NCBI RefSeq assembly: GCF_018309085.1
Contig: NZ_CP070502.1
Coordinates: forward strand, 310,001 to 374,000
Reading direction: 5' to 3'
Origin: Sporosarcina sp. Marseille-Q4063
Lineage (GTDB): Bacteria > Bacillota > Bacilli > Bacillales_A > Planococcaceae
Length of the DNA stretch: 64,000 nt
The position numbers and the translations under genes are program-made. How positions within the stretch are numbered: position 1 is the stretch's first letter; each line of letters begins with the position of its first letter. Below, piece by piece: positions 1 to 7,140 of the stretch. The notes below the pieces were generated by a model. It was not told where the DNA came from, did not search any database, and was given only the letters and a program-made list of their open reading frames with translations.

Positions 1-705
1 GCTGGCAACATTTCGAGAGGCTTTTACTAGAACATCATCAAAAAACTCATTGTAATTGCCGTGCTCTGTCCGCCATCTAATTTTCCTGACCTGTTCTGTT
101 ACTCGTCTAGATTTTCCATCCTCAACGACTGTTCGAGTGACCGTAACATAATAATAGGTTCCGATTCGGACGACAAAGTTTGAGCGCGTCTTCGAGTCGA
201 ACGTCCAATAGGGAAGATACGCACCAGTGATTTTACTTAATTGATAAGACTTTTTCAGTGAAGATGGAGCGAAATAGCGCTTATTGATCCAAACTTTGAA
301 TTTCTCAATGGCCTCCTCTTTCGGTACTTGAAAAGGGAGGACCAAGGCGGGTTTGATCCCCGCGTGGTTTTCACTTGATGCAATGTGGGATGAGCCGCAA
401 AATGTGCAAAAGTCAGCTACTTTGTCTTTATCCAAAACAGTTTCGGCACCGCAGTTCTTGCATGAAAAAACGCGTTTTTCATCATCCCAACTATGGTCAT
501 CTTTTTCTAGTGCTTGTAAAAAGCTATGCTCAATTGCATTTTCTTGTGTTTTTTCAATTTCTTTTTCGCTTCCGCAAAAAGGGCATTTAAGAGCTCCACT
601 GGAAGGGTCGAAAACTGTATTCCCGCCACAAGAAGAACATTGATTTACTTCTGTATCTTCAATCTTTACTGATTCTGGCTGTTCGTTGTTTTCCAAGTTT
701 GTCAC
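1..705 (-). CDS. TFIIB-type zinc-ribbon protein, YdjG-like (C-terminus beyond window)
   Basis: The frame is open from a GTG start at 705 to the window edge, giving at least 235 codons. A strong AGAGGTG ribosome site lies just upstream of the GTG. The N-terminus holds two zinc ribbons, CSSCG...CPFCG near residues 23-45 and CKNCG...CTFCG near 75-100, as in TFIIB-type zinc-ribbon proteins. A long region rich in Tyr, Trp and basic residues follows. It lies 21 bp downstream of an SPFH/zinc-ribbon gene on the same strand, so the two are probably cotranscribed. In B. subtilis, YdjG and YdjI are encoded together in the pspA-ydjGHI operon, which is linked to membrane stress. That pairing supports a YdjG-like identity, which remains inference because the C-terminus is missing. 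Confidence 0.75.
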   Translation of the reverse strand, partial: MTNLENNEQPESVKIEDTEVNQCSSCGGNTVFDPSSGALKCPFCGSEKEIEKTQENAIEHSFLQALEKDDHSWDDEKRVFSCKNCGAETVLDKDKVADFCTFCGSSHIASSENHAGIKPALVLPFQVPKEEAIEKFKVWINKRYFAPSSLKKSYQLSKITGAYLPYWTFDSKTRSNFVVRIGTYYYVTVTRTVVEDGKSRRVTEQVRKIRWRTEHGNYNEFFDDVLVKASRNVAS

Positions 706-726
706 GAGCTCACCTCTTCTTCACTG

Positions 727-1872
727 TTATAGCGTTTCTCCGCATTCACCGCAAAACTTGGCATTCGGATTATTTTCTTTCCCGCATTTTCCACAAGTTT
801 TTTTGGCAGACTGATTTGTCCCGCATTCTCCGCAGAACTTCGCATCTTCATTTATTTCCGTTTTACAATTAACGCAAGGAACCTTTTTCTTTTGCACTGA
901 TTTCCCGCATTCCCCGCAGAATTTAGCGTTTTTATTGACTAGCGCATCGCAATGCGGACAATTTATTTTCTCAGGTACGGGAGTCGGTGATGGCGCTGCA
1001 TGTTGTTGTTGATTGCCCGAAAACGCATTCGCCATAACGCCGCCAAGTGCAGCACCCGCTCCTAATCCAGCGCCTGCACCCGCGAGTCCGCCGCCTTCGT
1101 TTTTCGCAGCATCCCTAAGTGCTTCAGCCGCTTGGTATTGTTGATATTGTCCAAGGTTCCCGAGAACGCCCATCGATGTTCGTTTGTCCATCGCTTCTTC
1201 GACTTCTTTTGGCAGCGATAAATTTTCGATGTACAGGGAAGTGATTTCAAATCCAAACGCACTAAAACGCTCTTGCATTTTTTCTTTCCCTTGTGTGCTT
1301 AACTCGTCATAGAACATGGCCAAATCTAGTGCCGCTATTTTCGACTCTGCGAATAAATCAGTCAGACCAGAGATAATCATCTTTTTCAACTGATTTTCAA
1401 TGCTACTCGTATCATATGAAGCATTCGTTCCGAATAATTCCTTTAAAAATACAGTCGGTTCGGAAACGCGGTAAGAATAGATGCCGTATCCGCGTAAACG
1501 AATCATCCCGAATTCGGGATCTCTCATCATTATTGGATTCGACGTACCCCATTTTTGATTAACGAATTGTTTCGTATTTACAAAATATACCTCTGCTTTA
1601 AATGGTGAGTTAAAACCGGTTTTCCAAGACTTTAACTTTGTTAAAATCGGCATGTTTTGCGTCCATAATTGATGCCTTCCCGGTCCGAAAACATCCGCAA
1701 TTTCACCTTCGTTGACAAAGATCGCTACTTGCGATTCTCTGACGGTTAATTCTGCCCCCATTTTAATCTCGTTATTTTGAACAGGAAATCTGTAAACCAT
1801 TGTATTTGTATGACTGTCTGTCCATTCAATTACTTCTATAAATTGACTTTTAAAGAATCCGAAAAGTCCCAT
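727..1872 (-). CDS. SPFH (band 7) domain protein with C-terminal zinc ribbons, YdjI-like
   Basis: The start chosen is the ATG at 1872 (MGLFGFFKSQ), which has an AGGAGGG site about 8 bases upstream; an in-frame ATG at 1899 lacks one. The product is 381 residues. Its body resembles the SPFH/band-7 'virion core' family (FIEVIEWTD near the N-terminus). A Gly/Ala-rich linker near residues 258-285 follows. The last 80 residues carry three CxxC...FCGECG zinc ribbons. In B. subtilis YdjI is encoded with PspA and YdjG/YdjH and acts at the membrane in the envelope-stress response. Here the next gene downstream is a YdjG-like zinc-ribbon protein; no pspA is visible, but the window ends there. The family call is firm, the exact role is inferred. 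Confidence 0.85.
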   Translation of the reverse strand: MGLFGFFKSQFIEVIEWTDSHTNTMVYRFPVQNNEIKMGAELTVRESQVAIFVNEGEIADVFGPGRHQLWTQNMPILTKLKSWKTGFNSPFKAEVYFVNTKQFVNQKWGTSNPIMMRDPEFGMIRLRGYGIYSYRVSEPTVFLKELFGTNASYDTSSIENQLKKMIISGLTDLFAESKIAALDLAMFYDELSTQGKEKMQERFSAFGFEITSLYIENLSLPKEVEEAMDKRTSMGVLGNLGQYQQYQAAEALRDAAKNEGGGLAGAGAGLGAGAALGGVMANAFSGNQQQHAAPSPTPVPEKINCPHCDALVNKNAKFCGECGKSVQKKKVPCVNCKTEINEDAKFCGECGTNQSAKKTCGKCGKENNPNAKFCGECGETL

Positions 1873-2026
1873 ATTTTTCGCCCTCCTAGTAGTTTCCATT
1901 CATATATAAACTAATGCCATTATATCATAATACGTTCGAATCTATTTTTGGTTTCATATTTAGTCGGTTGTAACTATTTCTAAAATTTACCGTCTACTTC
2001 ATTAACGAGACGAGGAGGGAAAACCA

Positions 2027-2932
2027 GTGAAGAAAAAAGTAGCGTGGACGTGGTTAATTGTAAGCATTATTATCTTTATGACAGCTTGTAGCTCGAATGA
2101 TTCAATGAAAGAAGAGAAGGGTATATATGAAGTTTCCACTGAATCATCTCTTTCAAATGATATGGGGGTTGAACAGGATAGTTCAGCAAGCGAAGAGGCG
2201 GCCATGGATGAAGAAGTAGAAGTCAGTAAAGAAGTCGGCAAAGTTTCAACAAATCGGATGATTATCCATCAAGCGAGGCTGCAACTGAACGTAAAAGACT
2301 TTGAAAAAGCCGAGCAAAATATAGAAAAGAAAGTAAATGAATACGGCGGATACATCGTGGAATCTAACGTATACCGAGAAGATGATGAATCAGTCAGCGG
2401 TAATATTACAGTTCGAATTCCAGAAAAACATTTTCAGAAGTTTTTGACCGCCACAGAAGGCGAAGCAGCTGACATTCTAGAACGCACGGTAACCGGTCAA
2501 GATGTAACGGAGCAATACGTCGATTTGAAATCAAGAGTTAAATCCAAACGTGCGGTTGAAGAAAGATTGCTTGATTTTATGGGCGATGCGGAAAAGACAG
2601 AGGATTTATTAAAAATATCGTCTGACTTAGCTGCTATCCAAGAAGAGATTGAAGTAATTGTCGGGAAAATGAATTATTTAGAAAATCAAACATCTTATTC
2701 GACAGTTGAAATTTCGATGTTTGAAAATCGAGTTATTGTACCTGGACTAGATAATAAAGACTTAGATACTTGGGATAAAACGAAAAAGCAACTTGCGACA
2801 AGTACGAACTTTTTACTTGCAGCCGGTTCGGGTTTAATCGTGTTCATCATTGGAAATTTACCGATTTTTATACTTTTACTTCTGATTGGACTGGGCGTTT
2901 ATTTAGCCTTTATTCGAAAACGGATTAAGTAA
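2027..2932 (+). CDS. DUF4349 lipoprotein with C-terminal membrane anchor
   Basis: This 301-residue protein has a lipoprotein signal peptide with lipobox MTAC near residue 20. An acidic, Ser-rich linker follows, then a domain from about residue 75 typical of DUF4349: alpha/beta segments around a predicted coiled region (RVKSKRAVEERLLDF) and the ending STVEISM. A hydrophobic segment near 265-295 is followed by the basic tail RKRIK. It is therefore anchored at both ends with the domain outside the cell. A GAGGAGGG site precedes the ATG. DUF4349 proteins have no settled function. The gene stands alone, divergent from the SPFH gene, with a DUF4097 gene 82 bp downstream that may share its transcript. 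Confidence 0.85.
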   Translation: MKKKVAWTWLIVSIIIFMTACSSNDSMKEEKGIYEVSTESSLSNDMGVEQDSSASEEAAMDEEVEVSKEVGKVSTNRMIIHQARLQLNVKDFEKAEQNIEKKVNEYGGYIVESNVYREDDESVSGNITVRIPEKHFQKFLTATEGEAADILERTVTGQDVTEQYVDLKSRVKSKRAVEERLLDFMGDAEKTEDLLKISSDLAAIQEEIEVIVGKMNYLENQTSYSTVEISMFENRVIVPGLDNKDLDTWDKTKKQLATSTNFLLAAGSGLIVFIIGNLPIFILLLLIGLGVYLAFIRKRIK

Positions 2933-3014
2933 ATTTGAATTTCTGATATTTTAACGGACACCTGCGAATAGAATGGTAAGGTATAACGATTTTTCTAATA
3001 AAGGAGAAAACAAA

Positions 3015-3761
3015 ATGAGTTTGAACCAAATCATGCGCATTGCAGTCATCCTTATTGGAATTATTATCGGGATTAAATTCTTGCTGTTCTTATTCGGAGG
3101 ATCCCGGGATGAGCTGAGCAAATCCATTGCCGCCGATCATATTGTAAATGTGGATGTGTCCACGGATATCGGCGACATTCAAATTGCACCGCATGATGGG
3201 CATGACATACGGGTGCAACTAGAAGGAAAAACGACGAAGAAACCGTCAAAAAAGTTCAAGCTGACTTTAAAAGAAAAAAACGGCGAAGTAATTATAAAAG
3301 CGAAAACAAGTTCCGGATTTCTTTCTTTCCGAAAATTATCTGATGGTTATACCATTTTGGTGGAGCTGCCAACTAAACAATATGATCGTCTTTTGGTACA
3401 CGCCGATGTTGCGAATATCTACGTCGATTCAATCTATGCCAATGAATCGCAGACAACTACAAACGTGGGTAATATCAACTTAATCGGAATAGGCGGCGTG
3501 ATTAATGCCCAGTCGGAGGTCGGGGACATTACGATTAGCTTACAAAGTATTGCGAATAACATTCAAGCGAAAACCGAAGTCGGGAATATTGCCGTGAAAA
3601 CAAAAGAAGCACCGCTCGCTCTCCAAACGGACATAAACAACAGTGTCGGGAATAAAACAATCAACCTACCGAACGAAGCGGGCGGTTCTATTGGAATCGG
3701 GGGACCGAACGTCAAATTGACAGTAGCTGTTGGGAATGTCTCTTTGTCACTCAGCGATTAA
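3015..3761 (+). CDS. DUF4097 family beta-strand-repeat protein, membrane anchored
   Basis: The start is the ATG at 3015, seven bases after AAAGGAG; an earlier in-frame start at 2973 has no ribosome site. The 248-residue product has one N-terminal membrane helix (residues 4-24). The rest is repeated short beta strands with the pattern V-G-(N/D)-I-x-(I/V), as in VGNINLIG, VGDITISL, VGNIAVKT and VGNVSLSL, the signature of the DUF4097/DUF4098 adhesin-like beta-helix family. The function is unknown. Similar proteins in B. subtilis (YvlB, LiaG) sit near envelope-stress genes, which fits the neighbouring DUF4349 and SPFH genes. A second DUF4097 protein lies at 50917-51720. A strong terminator follows. 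Confidence 0.85.
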   Translation: MSLNQIMRIAVILIGIIIGIKFLLFLFGGSRDELSKSIAADHIVNVDVSTDIGDIQIAPHDGHDIRVQLEGKTTKKPSKKFKLTLKEKNGEVIIKAKTSSGFLSFRKLSDGYTILVELPTKQYDRLLVHADVANIYVDSIYANESQTTTNVGNINLIGIGGVINAQSEVGDITISLQSIANNIQAKTEVGNIAVKTKEAPLALQTDINNSVGNKTINLPNEAGGSIGIGGPNVKLTVAVGNVSLSLSD

Positions 3762-3771
3762 TCATTAATAT

Positions 3772-3800
3772 AAAAGCCGACGCAAAAATGTCGGCTTTTT
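3772..3800 (+). terminator. Rho-independent terminator after DUF4097 gene
   Basis: AAAAGCCGAC and GTCGGCTTTTT pair around an 8-base loop and run into T residues, 11 bases after the DUF4097 stop. Confidence 0.9.
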
Positions 3801-3832
3801 CTAATTCCTTTTTTTACTGTAAAAATTTCTCA

Positions 3833-3883
3833 TTGATTAATGATAGAAAAATGGGCTATACTAAACTACAGAACATACGTTCC
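3833..3883 (+). promoter_or_regulatory. SigA promoter with LexA (DinR) box upstream of the Y-family polymerase gene
   Basis: TTGATT (3833-3838), an 18-base spacer and TATACT (3857-3862) form a sigma-A promoter. Just after the -10, at the likely transcription start, AGAACATACGTTCC (3870-3883) matches 13 of 14 positions of the Bacillus LexA consensus CGAACRNRYGTTYC. LexA bound there would block transcription, so the polymerase gene should be induced by DNA damage. The site is read directly; regulation is inferred from the known Bacillus SOS system. Confidence 0.85.
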
Positions 3884-3897
3884 GTGGAGGTGTTAAT

Positions 3898-5151
3898 ATG
3901 TATGAGGATTTACCGAATCGAAAAATCATCTGTCTTGACATGCGGAGTTTTTACGCGAGTTGCGCCGCAGTGATCGAAGGACTTGATGTCATGGAGACGC
4001 CAATCGCGATTGTCGGAAATAAGGACCGAAAAGGCGGAGTTGTCCTTGCTGCTTCGCCGCCATTAAAAGAAAAATACGGGATAAAGACTGGCAATCGATT
4101 GTATGAAATACCAGATGATCCATCGATCCAGCTTATCGAACCGAGGATGGGCTTTTTTCTCGACGTATCGATGGAAATTACCCGACTGCTGAACCGATAC
4201 GTCCCAAAAGAGGCGATTCACACATATAGCGTCGACGAAAGTTTTATTGACTTAAGTGGAACAGAACGTTTATGGGGACCTTCGGAAAAAATTGTCCGCC
4301 GCATACGTGAAGACCTTATGAGTCAATTCGATCTTCGGTCTGCAATTGGGATAGGTCCAAACATACTGCTCTCTAAACTCGCGCTCGACCTTGAAGCGAA
4401 AAAAACGGGAATTGCGGAATGGACGTATGATGATGTACCGGAAAAGTTATGGCCGGTCGCGCCGCTAAGTCGAATGTGGGGGATTGGCAGCCGCCTAGAA
4501 AAAACGCTTAACAGCATGGGGCTTTTTTCCGTCGGCGATCTTGCACACGCACCGCTTGAAAAGCTAGAAAAGAAATTCGGCGTAATGGGCAATCAGCTGT
4601 ATTACCATGCACATGGCATCGACTTATCCGACATGGGCGCACCGCTTGTCGAAGGGCAAATAAGCTACGGAAAAGGGCAAGTTCTATACCGCGACTATCT
4701 CGAACGAGCAGATATTCTTACGGTCATCCTGGAAATGTGTGAAGATATCGGGATGCGAGCGAGGGAAGCGAAGCGGGCGGGCCGTACTGTCCATTTGTCT
4801 GCTGGCTATTCGAAGCACGCATTTGGCGGAGGTTTTAATCGTTCACGTTCGATGGCTGAAGCGACGAACGACACGATGAAAATTTACCAACTTTGTACGG
4901 TATTGCTAGATGAATTTCATGATGGACGACCAATCCGTCGTCTATCCATCAGCCTTACAAACTTGGAAGAAGAACATTCCATGCAACTGAGTTTATTCGA
5001 TGAGCGGAAGTGGCGTAATCGGCAGCTCGGGGAGACAATCGATTCACTGAGGAATAAATACGGTTCGAATGCTGTACTCCGTGCGGTTTCTTATACGAAA
5101 GCGGGAACGGCCGTGGAACGAGCAAAACTTATCGGCGGACATATCAAGTAG
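3898..5151 (+). CDS. yqjW: Y-family DNA polymerase (UvrX/YqjW type)
   Basis: This 417-residue protein has the catalytic layout of Y-family translesion polymerases: DMRSFYAS near residues 15-22 (first metal-binding Asp), and YSVDESFIDLSG near 109-120 with the catalytic Asp-Glu pair. The fingers/thumb region contains WGIGSRLEKTL, a helix-hairpin-helix. QLSLF near 363-367 is a canonical beta-clamp-binding motif. It matches the UvrX/YqjW branch rather than DinB (YqjH). The GGAGGTG site 7 bases before ATG fixes the start. A LexA box overlaps its promoter, so this is an SOS gene for error-prone bypass synthesis at stalled forks. It is monocistronic; the type I toxin locus follows. Confidence 0.93.
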   Translation: MYEDLPNRKIICLDMRSFYASCAAVIEGLDVMETPIAIVGNKDRKGGVVLAASPPLKEKYGIKTGNRLYEIPDDPSIQLIEPRMGFFLDVSMEITRLLNRYVPKEAIHTYSVDESFIDLSGTERLWGPSEKIVRRIREDLMSQFDLRSAIGIGPNILLSKLALDLEAKKTGIAEWTYDDVPEKLWPVAPLSRMWGIGSRLEKTLNSMGLFSVGDLAHAPLEKLEKKFGVMGNQLYYHAHGIDLSDMGAPLVEGQISYGKGQVLYRDYLERADILTVILEMCEDIGMRAREAKRAGRTVHLSAGYSKHAFGGGFNRSRSMAEATNDTMKIYQLCTVLLDEFHDGRPIRRLSISLTNLEEEHSMQLSLFDERKWRNRQLGETIDSLRNKYGSNAVLRAVSYTKAGTAVERAKLIGGHIK

Positions 5152-5220
5152 GAAAACTGGAAAACCTGATGGAAGTCTTAGAAAATAATTGTTTTCTAAA
5201 CCGAAAAGAGAATGTATGTA

Positions 5221-5229
5221 TGGTATAAT
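5221..5229 (+). promoter_or_regulatory. Extended -10 promoter of the type I toxin mRNA
   Basis: TGGTATAAT (5221-5229) is an extended -10 element (TGn before TATAAT). No good -35 hexamer is visible. It would give a leader of about 90 bases before the toxin start. The leader element AGGCGGTT (5259-5266) is complementary to AACCGCCT (5424-5431) at the end of the gene, allowing a 5'-3' long-range pairing of the kind that keeps other type I toxin mRNAs inactive. Confidence 0.7.
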
Positions 5230-5328
5230 GGAAGAGGAATAGAATAGTGTGTGTTCATAGGCGGTTGGCGCATCTGAAATCCCTATTATTTCTCGCGATT
5301 TTGCGTGAAACGGGAGGAGGTGTTGCCG

Positions 5329-5424
5329 ATGACGACATTTGAAGCATTGAGTATATCAATTGGATTTTCAACTCTAATTGTAACGGTCATTGCGTTGTCA
5401 TATACTTTTTCAAGAAAAAAGTAA
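5329..5424 (+). CDS. Type I toxin: 31-residue holin-like membrane peptide
   Basis: An ATG follows a very strong GGGAGGAGG site by 8 bases and encodes 31 residues. The start is MTTFEALSI, then a hydrophobic helix (FSTLIVTVIALSYTF) and a basic tail SRKK. This is the layout of the 'putative holin-like toxin' peptides of Firmicutes, related in style to TxpA/BsrG-type toxins, which insert in the membrane. The 3' end of the gene and its trailer are covered by an antisense RNA with its own promoter (see 5412-5555). The neighbours (yqjW, ilvA) are unrelated, so the locus is self-contained. A degenerate paralogue sits at 42497-42565. No toxicity can be proved from sequence. Confidence 0.82.
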   Translation: MTTFEALSISIGFSTLIVTVIALSYTFSRKK

Positions 5425-5555
5425 ACCGCCTCTGAACCTCTAAGTGAGAGTGCGGTTTACTGCCTCGTGCTGATCGCCTTTGAAGCGATACTATTTTATT
5501 GCAAGGCCGTTTGATGGTGGTACATCAAACGGTCCTTTTTAATGTATGTTAATTC
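5412..5555 (-). ncRNA. Antisense RNA antitoxin for the 31-residue toxin
   Basis: On the minus strand, TTGCAA (5585-5590), a 17-base spacer and TATAAT (5562-5567) make a near-ideal promoter, giving a start near 5555. The RNA would end after the hairpin formed by 5421-5460 (GTAAACCGC pairs with GCGGTTTAC), which on this strand is followed by TTTTTTCTT. The result is an RNA of about 140 bases, complementary to the last codons and the whole 3' trailer of the toxin mRNA. That convergent overlap is the standard arrangement of the TxpA/RatA and BsrG/SR4 systems. The RNA itself is inferred from promoter and terminator only. Confidence 0.78.
5503..5540 (+). terminator. Terminator of the toxin mRNA
   Basis: CGTTTGATG and CATCAAACG pair around GTGGTA, extended by partly paired AAGGC/GTCCTT, and are followed by TTTTT. 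It ends the toxin transcript after a 3' trailer of about 80 bases, inside the region covered by the antisense RNA. Confidence 0.85.
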
Positions 5556-5631
5556 ACTTATATTATACGTGTTAGTCATCTGTATTGCAATTACTAGCGA
5601 CTATGAGTTCGTATTATGGTTCGTTTTCCTA

Positions 5632-6900
5632 TTATATGAGTAACTCAAATAATGTACTATCATTGTTAACTTCTTTATAAGCAAAACCGCATTGATTCAT
5701 CCGCTGTATAAGCCCATCGTAGTCCTCGCTGTTTTTCAATTCGATACCGACGAGTCCCGGACCGCTTTCTTTGTTGTTCTTTTTCGTGTATTCAAATGTT
5801 GTAATATCGTCATCCGGCCCAAGTACTTCGTCCAAGAATTGGCGGAGTGCTCCGGCGCGTTGTGGAAAGTTAACGATGAAATAATAGAGAAGTCCTTCGT
5901 AAATTAATGATTTCTCTTTGATTTCTTGCATTCTGCCAATATCATTATTCCCGCCGCTAATAACACACACAATCGATTTCCCTTTGATTTCTTCTTTGTA
6001 AAAATCAAGTGCAGCAATCGGTAGAGCTCCAGCCGGTTCGGCAATGATCGCATGCAAATTATACAATTCCAAAATGGTTGAACAGACTTTACCTTCTGGA
6101 ACAGGTACGATGTCCGTTACATATTTTTTGCAAATTTCATAAGTGTGTTGGCCTACACATTGTACGGCGGCTCCGTCAACAAATTTATTGATTGCGTCTA
6201 ATCTTGTCGCGCCTTTATTTGCGAATGCCGCTTGCATGCTCGCGGCACCCGCTGGCTCAACGCCAATCATGCGCGTATTTGGCGAAACATTTTTAATATA
6301 CGTGCTTAGCCCCGATAGGAGACCTCCTCCGCCGATGCTAGAAAAAACAAAATCGATTGGTTCTTCGATGTCATTCATTATTTCAATAGCGACCGTCCCT
6401 TGGCCCGCGATAATATCTAAGTCATCAAATGGATGGATGAAAATCCTGCCATTTTCAGTTGCATATTCCGTTGCACGGGCAGAAGAGTCGTCAAAAGTAT
6501 CGCCTGTCAAAATAATTTCGACATAATCACGTCCGAACATTTTCACTTGGTTTACTTTTTGTTTCGGTGTAGTTTGCGGCATGAATATTTTGCCGTCGAT
6601 TCCTAATTGTGCACATGCATAGGCGACCCCTTGGGCATGGTTGCCTGCACTCGCGCAAACGATTCCTTTTTCACGTGCCATTTTTTCGACTTTCATGATC
6701 TTATAATAAGCGCCGCGCAATTTGAATGAACGGACATATTGCAAATCTTCTCTTTTTATATACACATGGCAACCATATTTTTCGGACAACTGTTCATTTT
6801 TTTGTAAAGGTGTGTGCGTAACCACGTCTTTTAATTGTTGATACGCTTTTAAGATATCTTCTACAAGCAATTTTTTTGCTTCTTTTTGTTTTATTGTCAT
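5632..6900 (-). CDS. ilvA: Threonine ammonia-lyase (threonine dehydratase), biosynthetic
   Basis: The 422-residue product makes 2-oxobutanoate from threonine, the first step towards isoleucine, using PLP in the cytosol. It shows the PLP-lysine motif SFKLRGAYYK near residue 50, the Gly-rich phosphate loop SIGGGGLLSG near 185, and the fold-II signature REDLQYVRS. The last 85 residues (LLYYFIVNFPQRAGALRQFL...) form one ACT-like regulatory domain, as in the short IlvA of B. subtilis, which has the same length. The start is the ATG at 6900 with GGAGGG upstream; an earlier in-frame ATG at 6921 precedes that site. No T-box leader is visible. The gene reads toward the antisense RNA of the toxin locus with no clear terminator between. 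Confidence 0.95.
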   Translation of the reverse strand: MTIKQKEAKKLLVEDILKAYQQLKDVVTHTPLQKNEQLSEKYGCHVYIKREDLQYVRSFKLRGAYYKIMKVEKMAREKGIVCASAGNHAQGVAYACAQLGIDGKIFMPQTTPKQKVNQVKMFGRDYVEIILTGDTFDDSSARATEYATENGRIFIHPFDDLDIIAGQGTVAIEIMNDIEEPIDFVFSSIGGGGLLSGLSTYIKNVSPNTRMIGVEPAGAASMQAAFANKGATRLDAINKFVDGAAVQCVGQHTYEICKKYVTDIVPVPEGKVCSTILELYNLHAIIAEPAGALPIAALDFYKEEIKGKSIVCVISGGNNDIGRMQEIKEKSLIYEGLLYYFIVNFPQRAGALRQFLDEVLGPDDDITTFEYTKKNNKESGPGLVGIELKNSEDYDGLIQRMNQCGFAYKEVNNDSTLFELLI

Positions 6901-7140
6901 TTGTATTCCCTCCGCTATCATTTACAGATTTCTCAATCATATCATGAAATTTCATTCTATGTGTAAATATTCACAAATATTAATTCGCAAAAAAAGGAAA
7001 TCACTTAACACAACAGAGAGCAATTCTTTGAAAAAAGTATTTCATAATCCGAATAATTTAGAACTCGTACCTTTTCTATTGTTCGCAATTTTGCTAAACT
7101 AGTAAAAGGTTCGATTTTAAAGAGAAGTAGGGGGAGTCAT

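Noticed and set aside
353..643. Plus-strand frame over the zinc-ribbon gene
   Set aside because: The minus strand carries four CxxC knuckles and a strong ribosome site; the plus frame is a shadow.
6901..7140. T-box or other leader before ilvA
   Set aside because: No specifier stem, T-box sequence or terminator in the gap; only AT-rich DNA.
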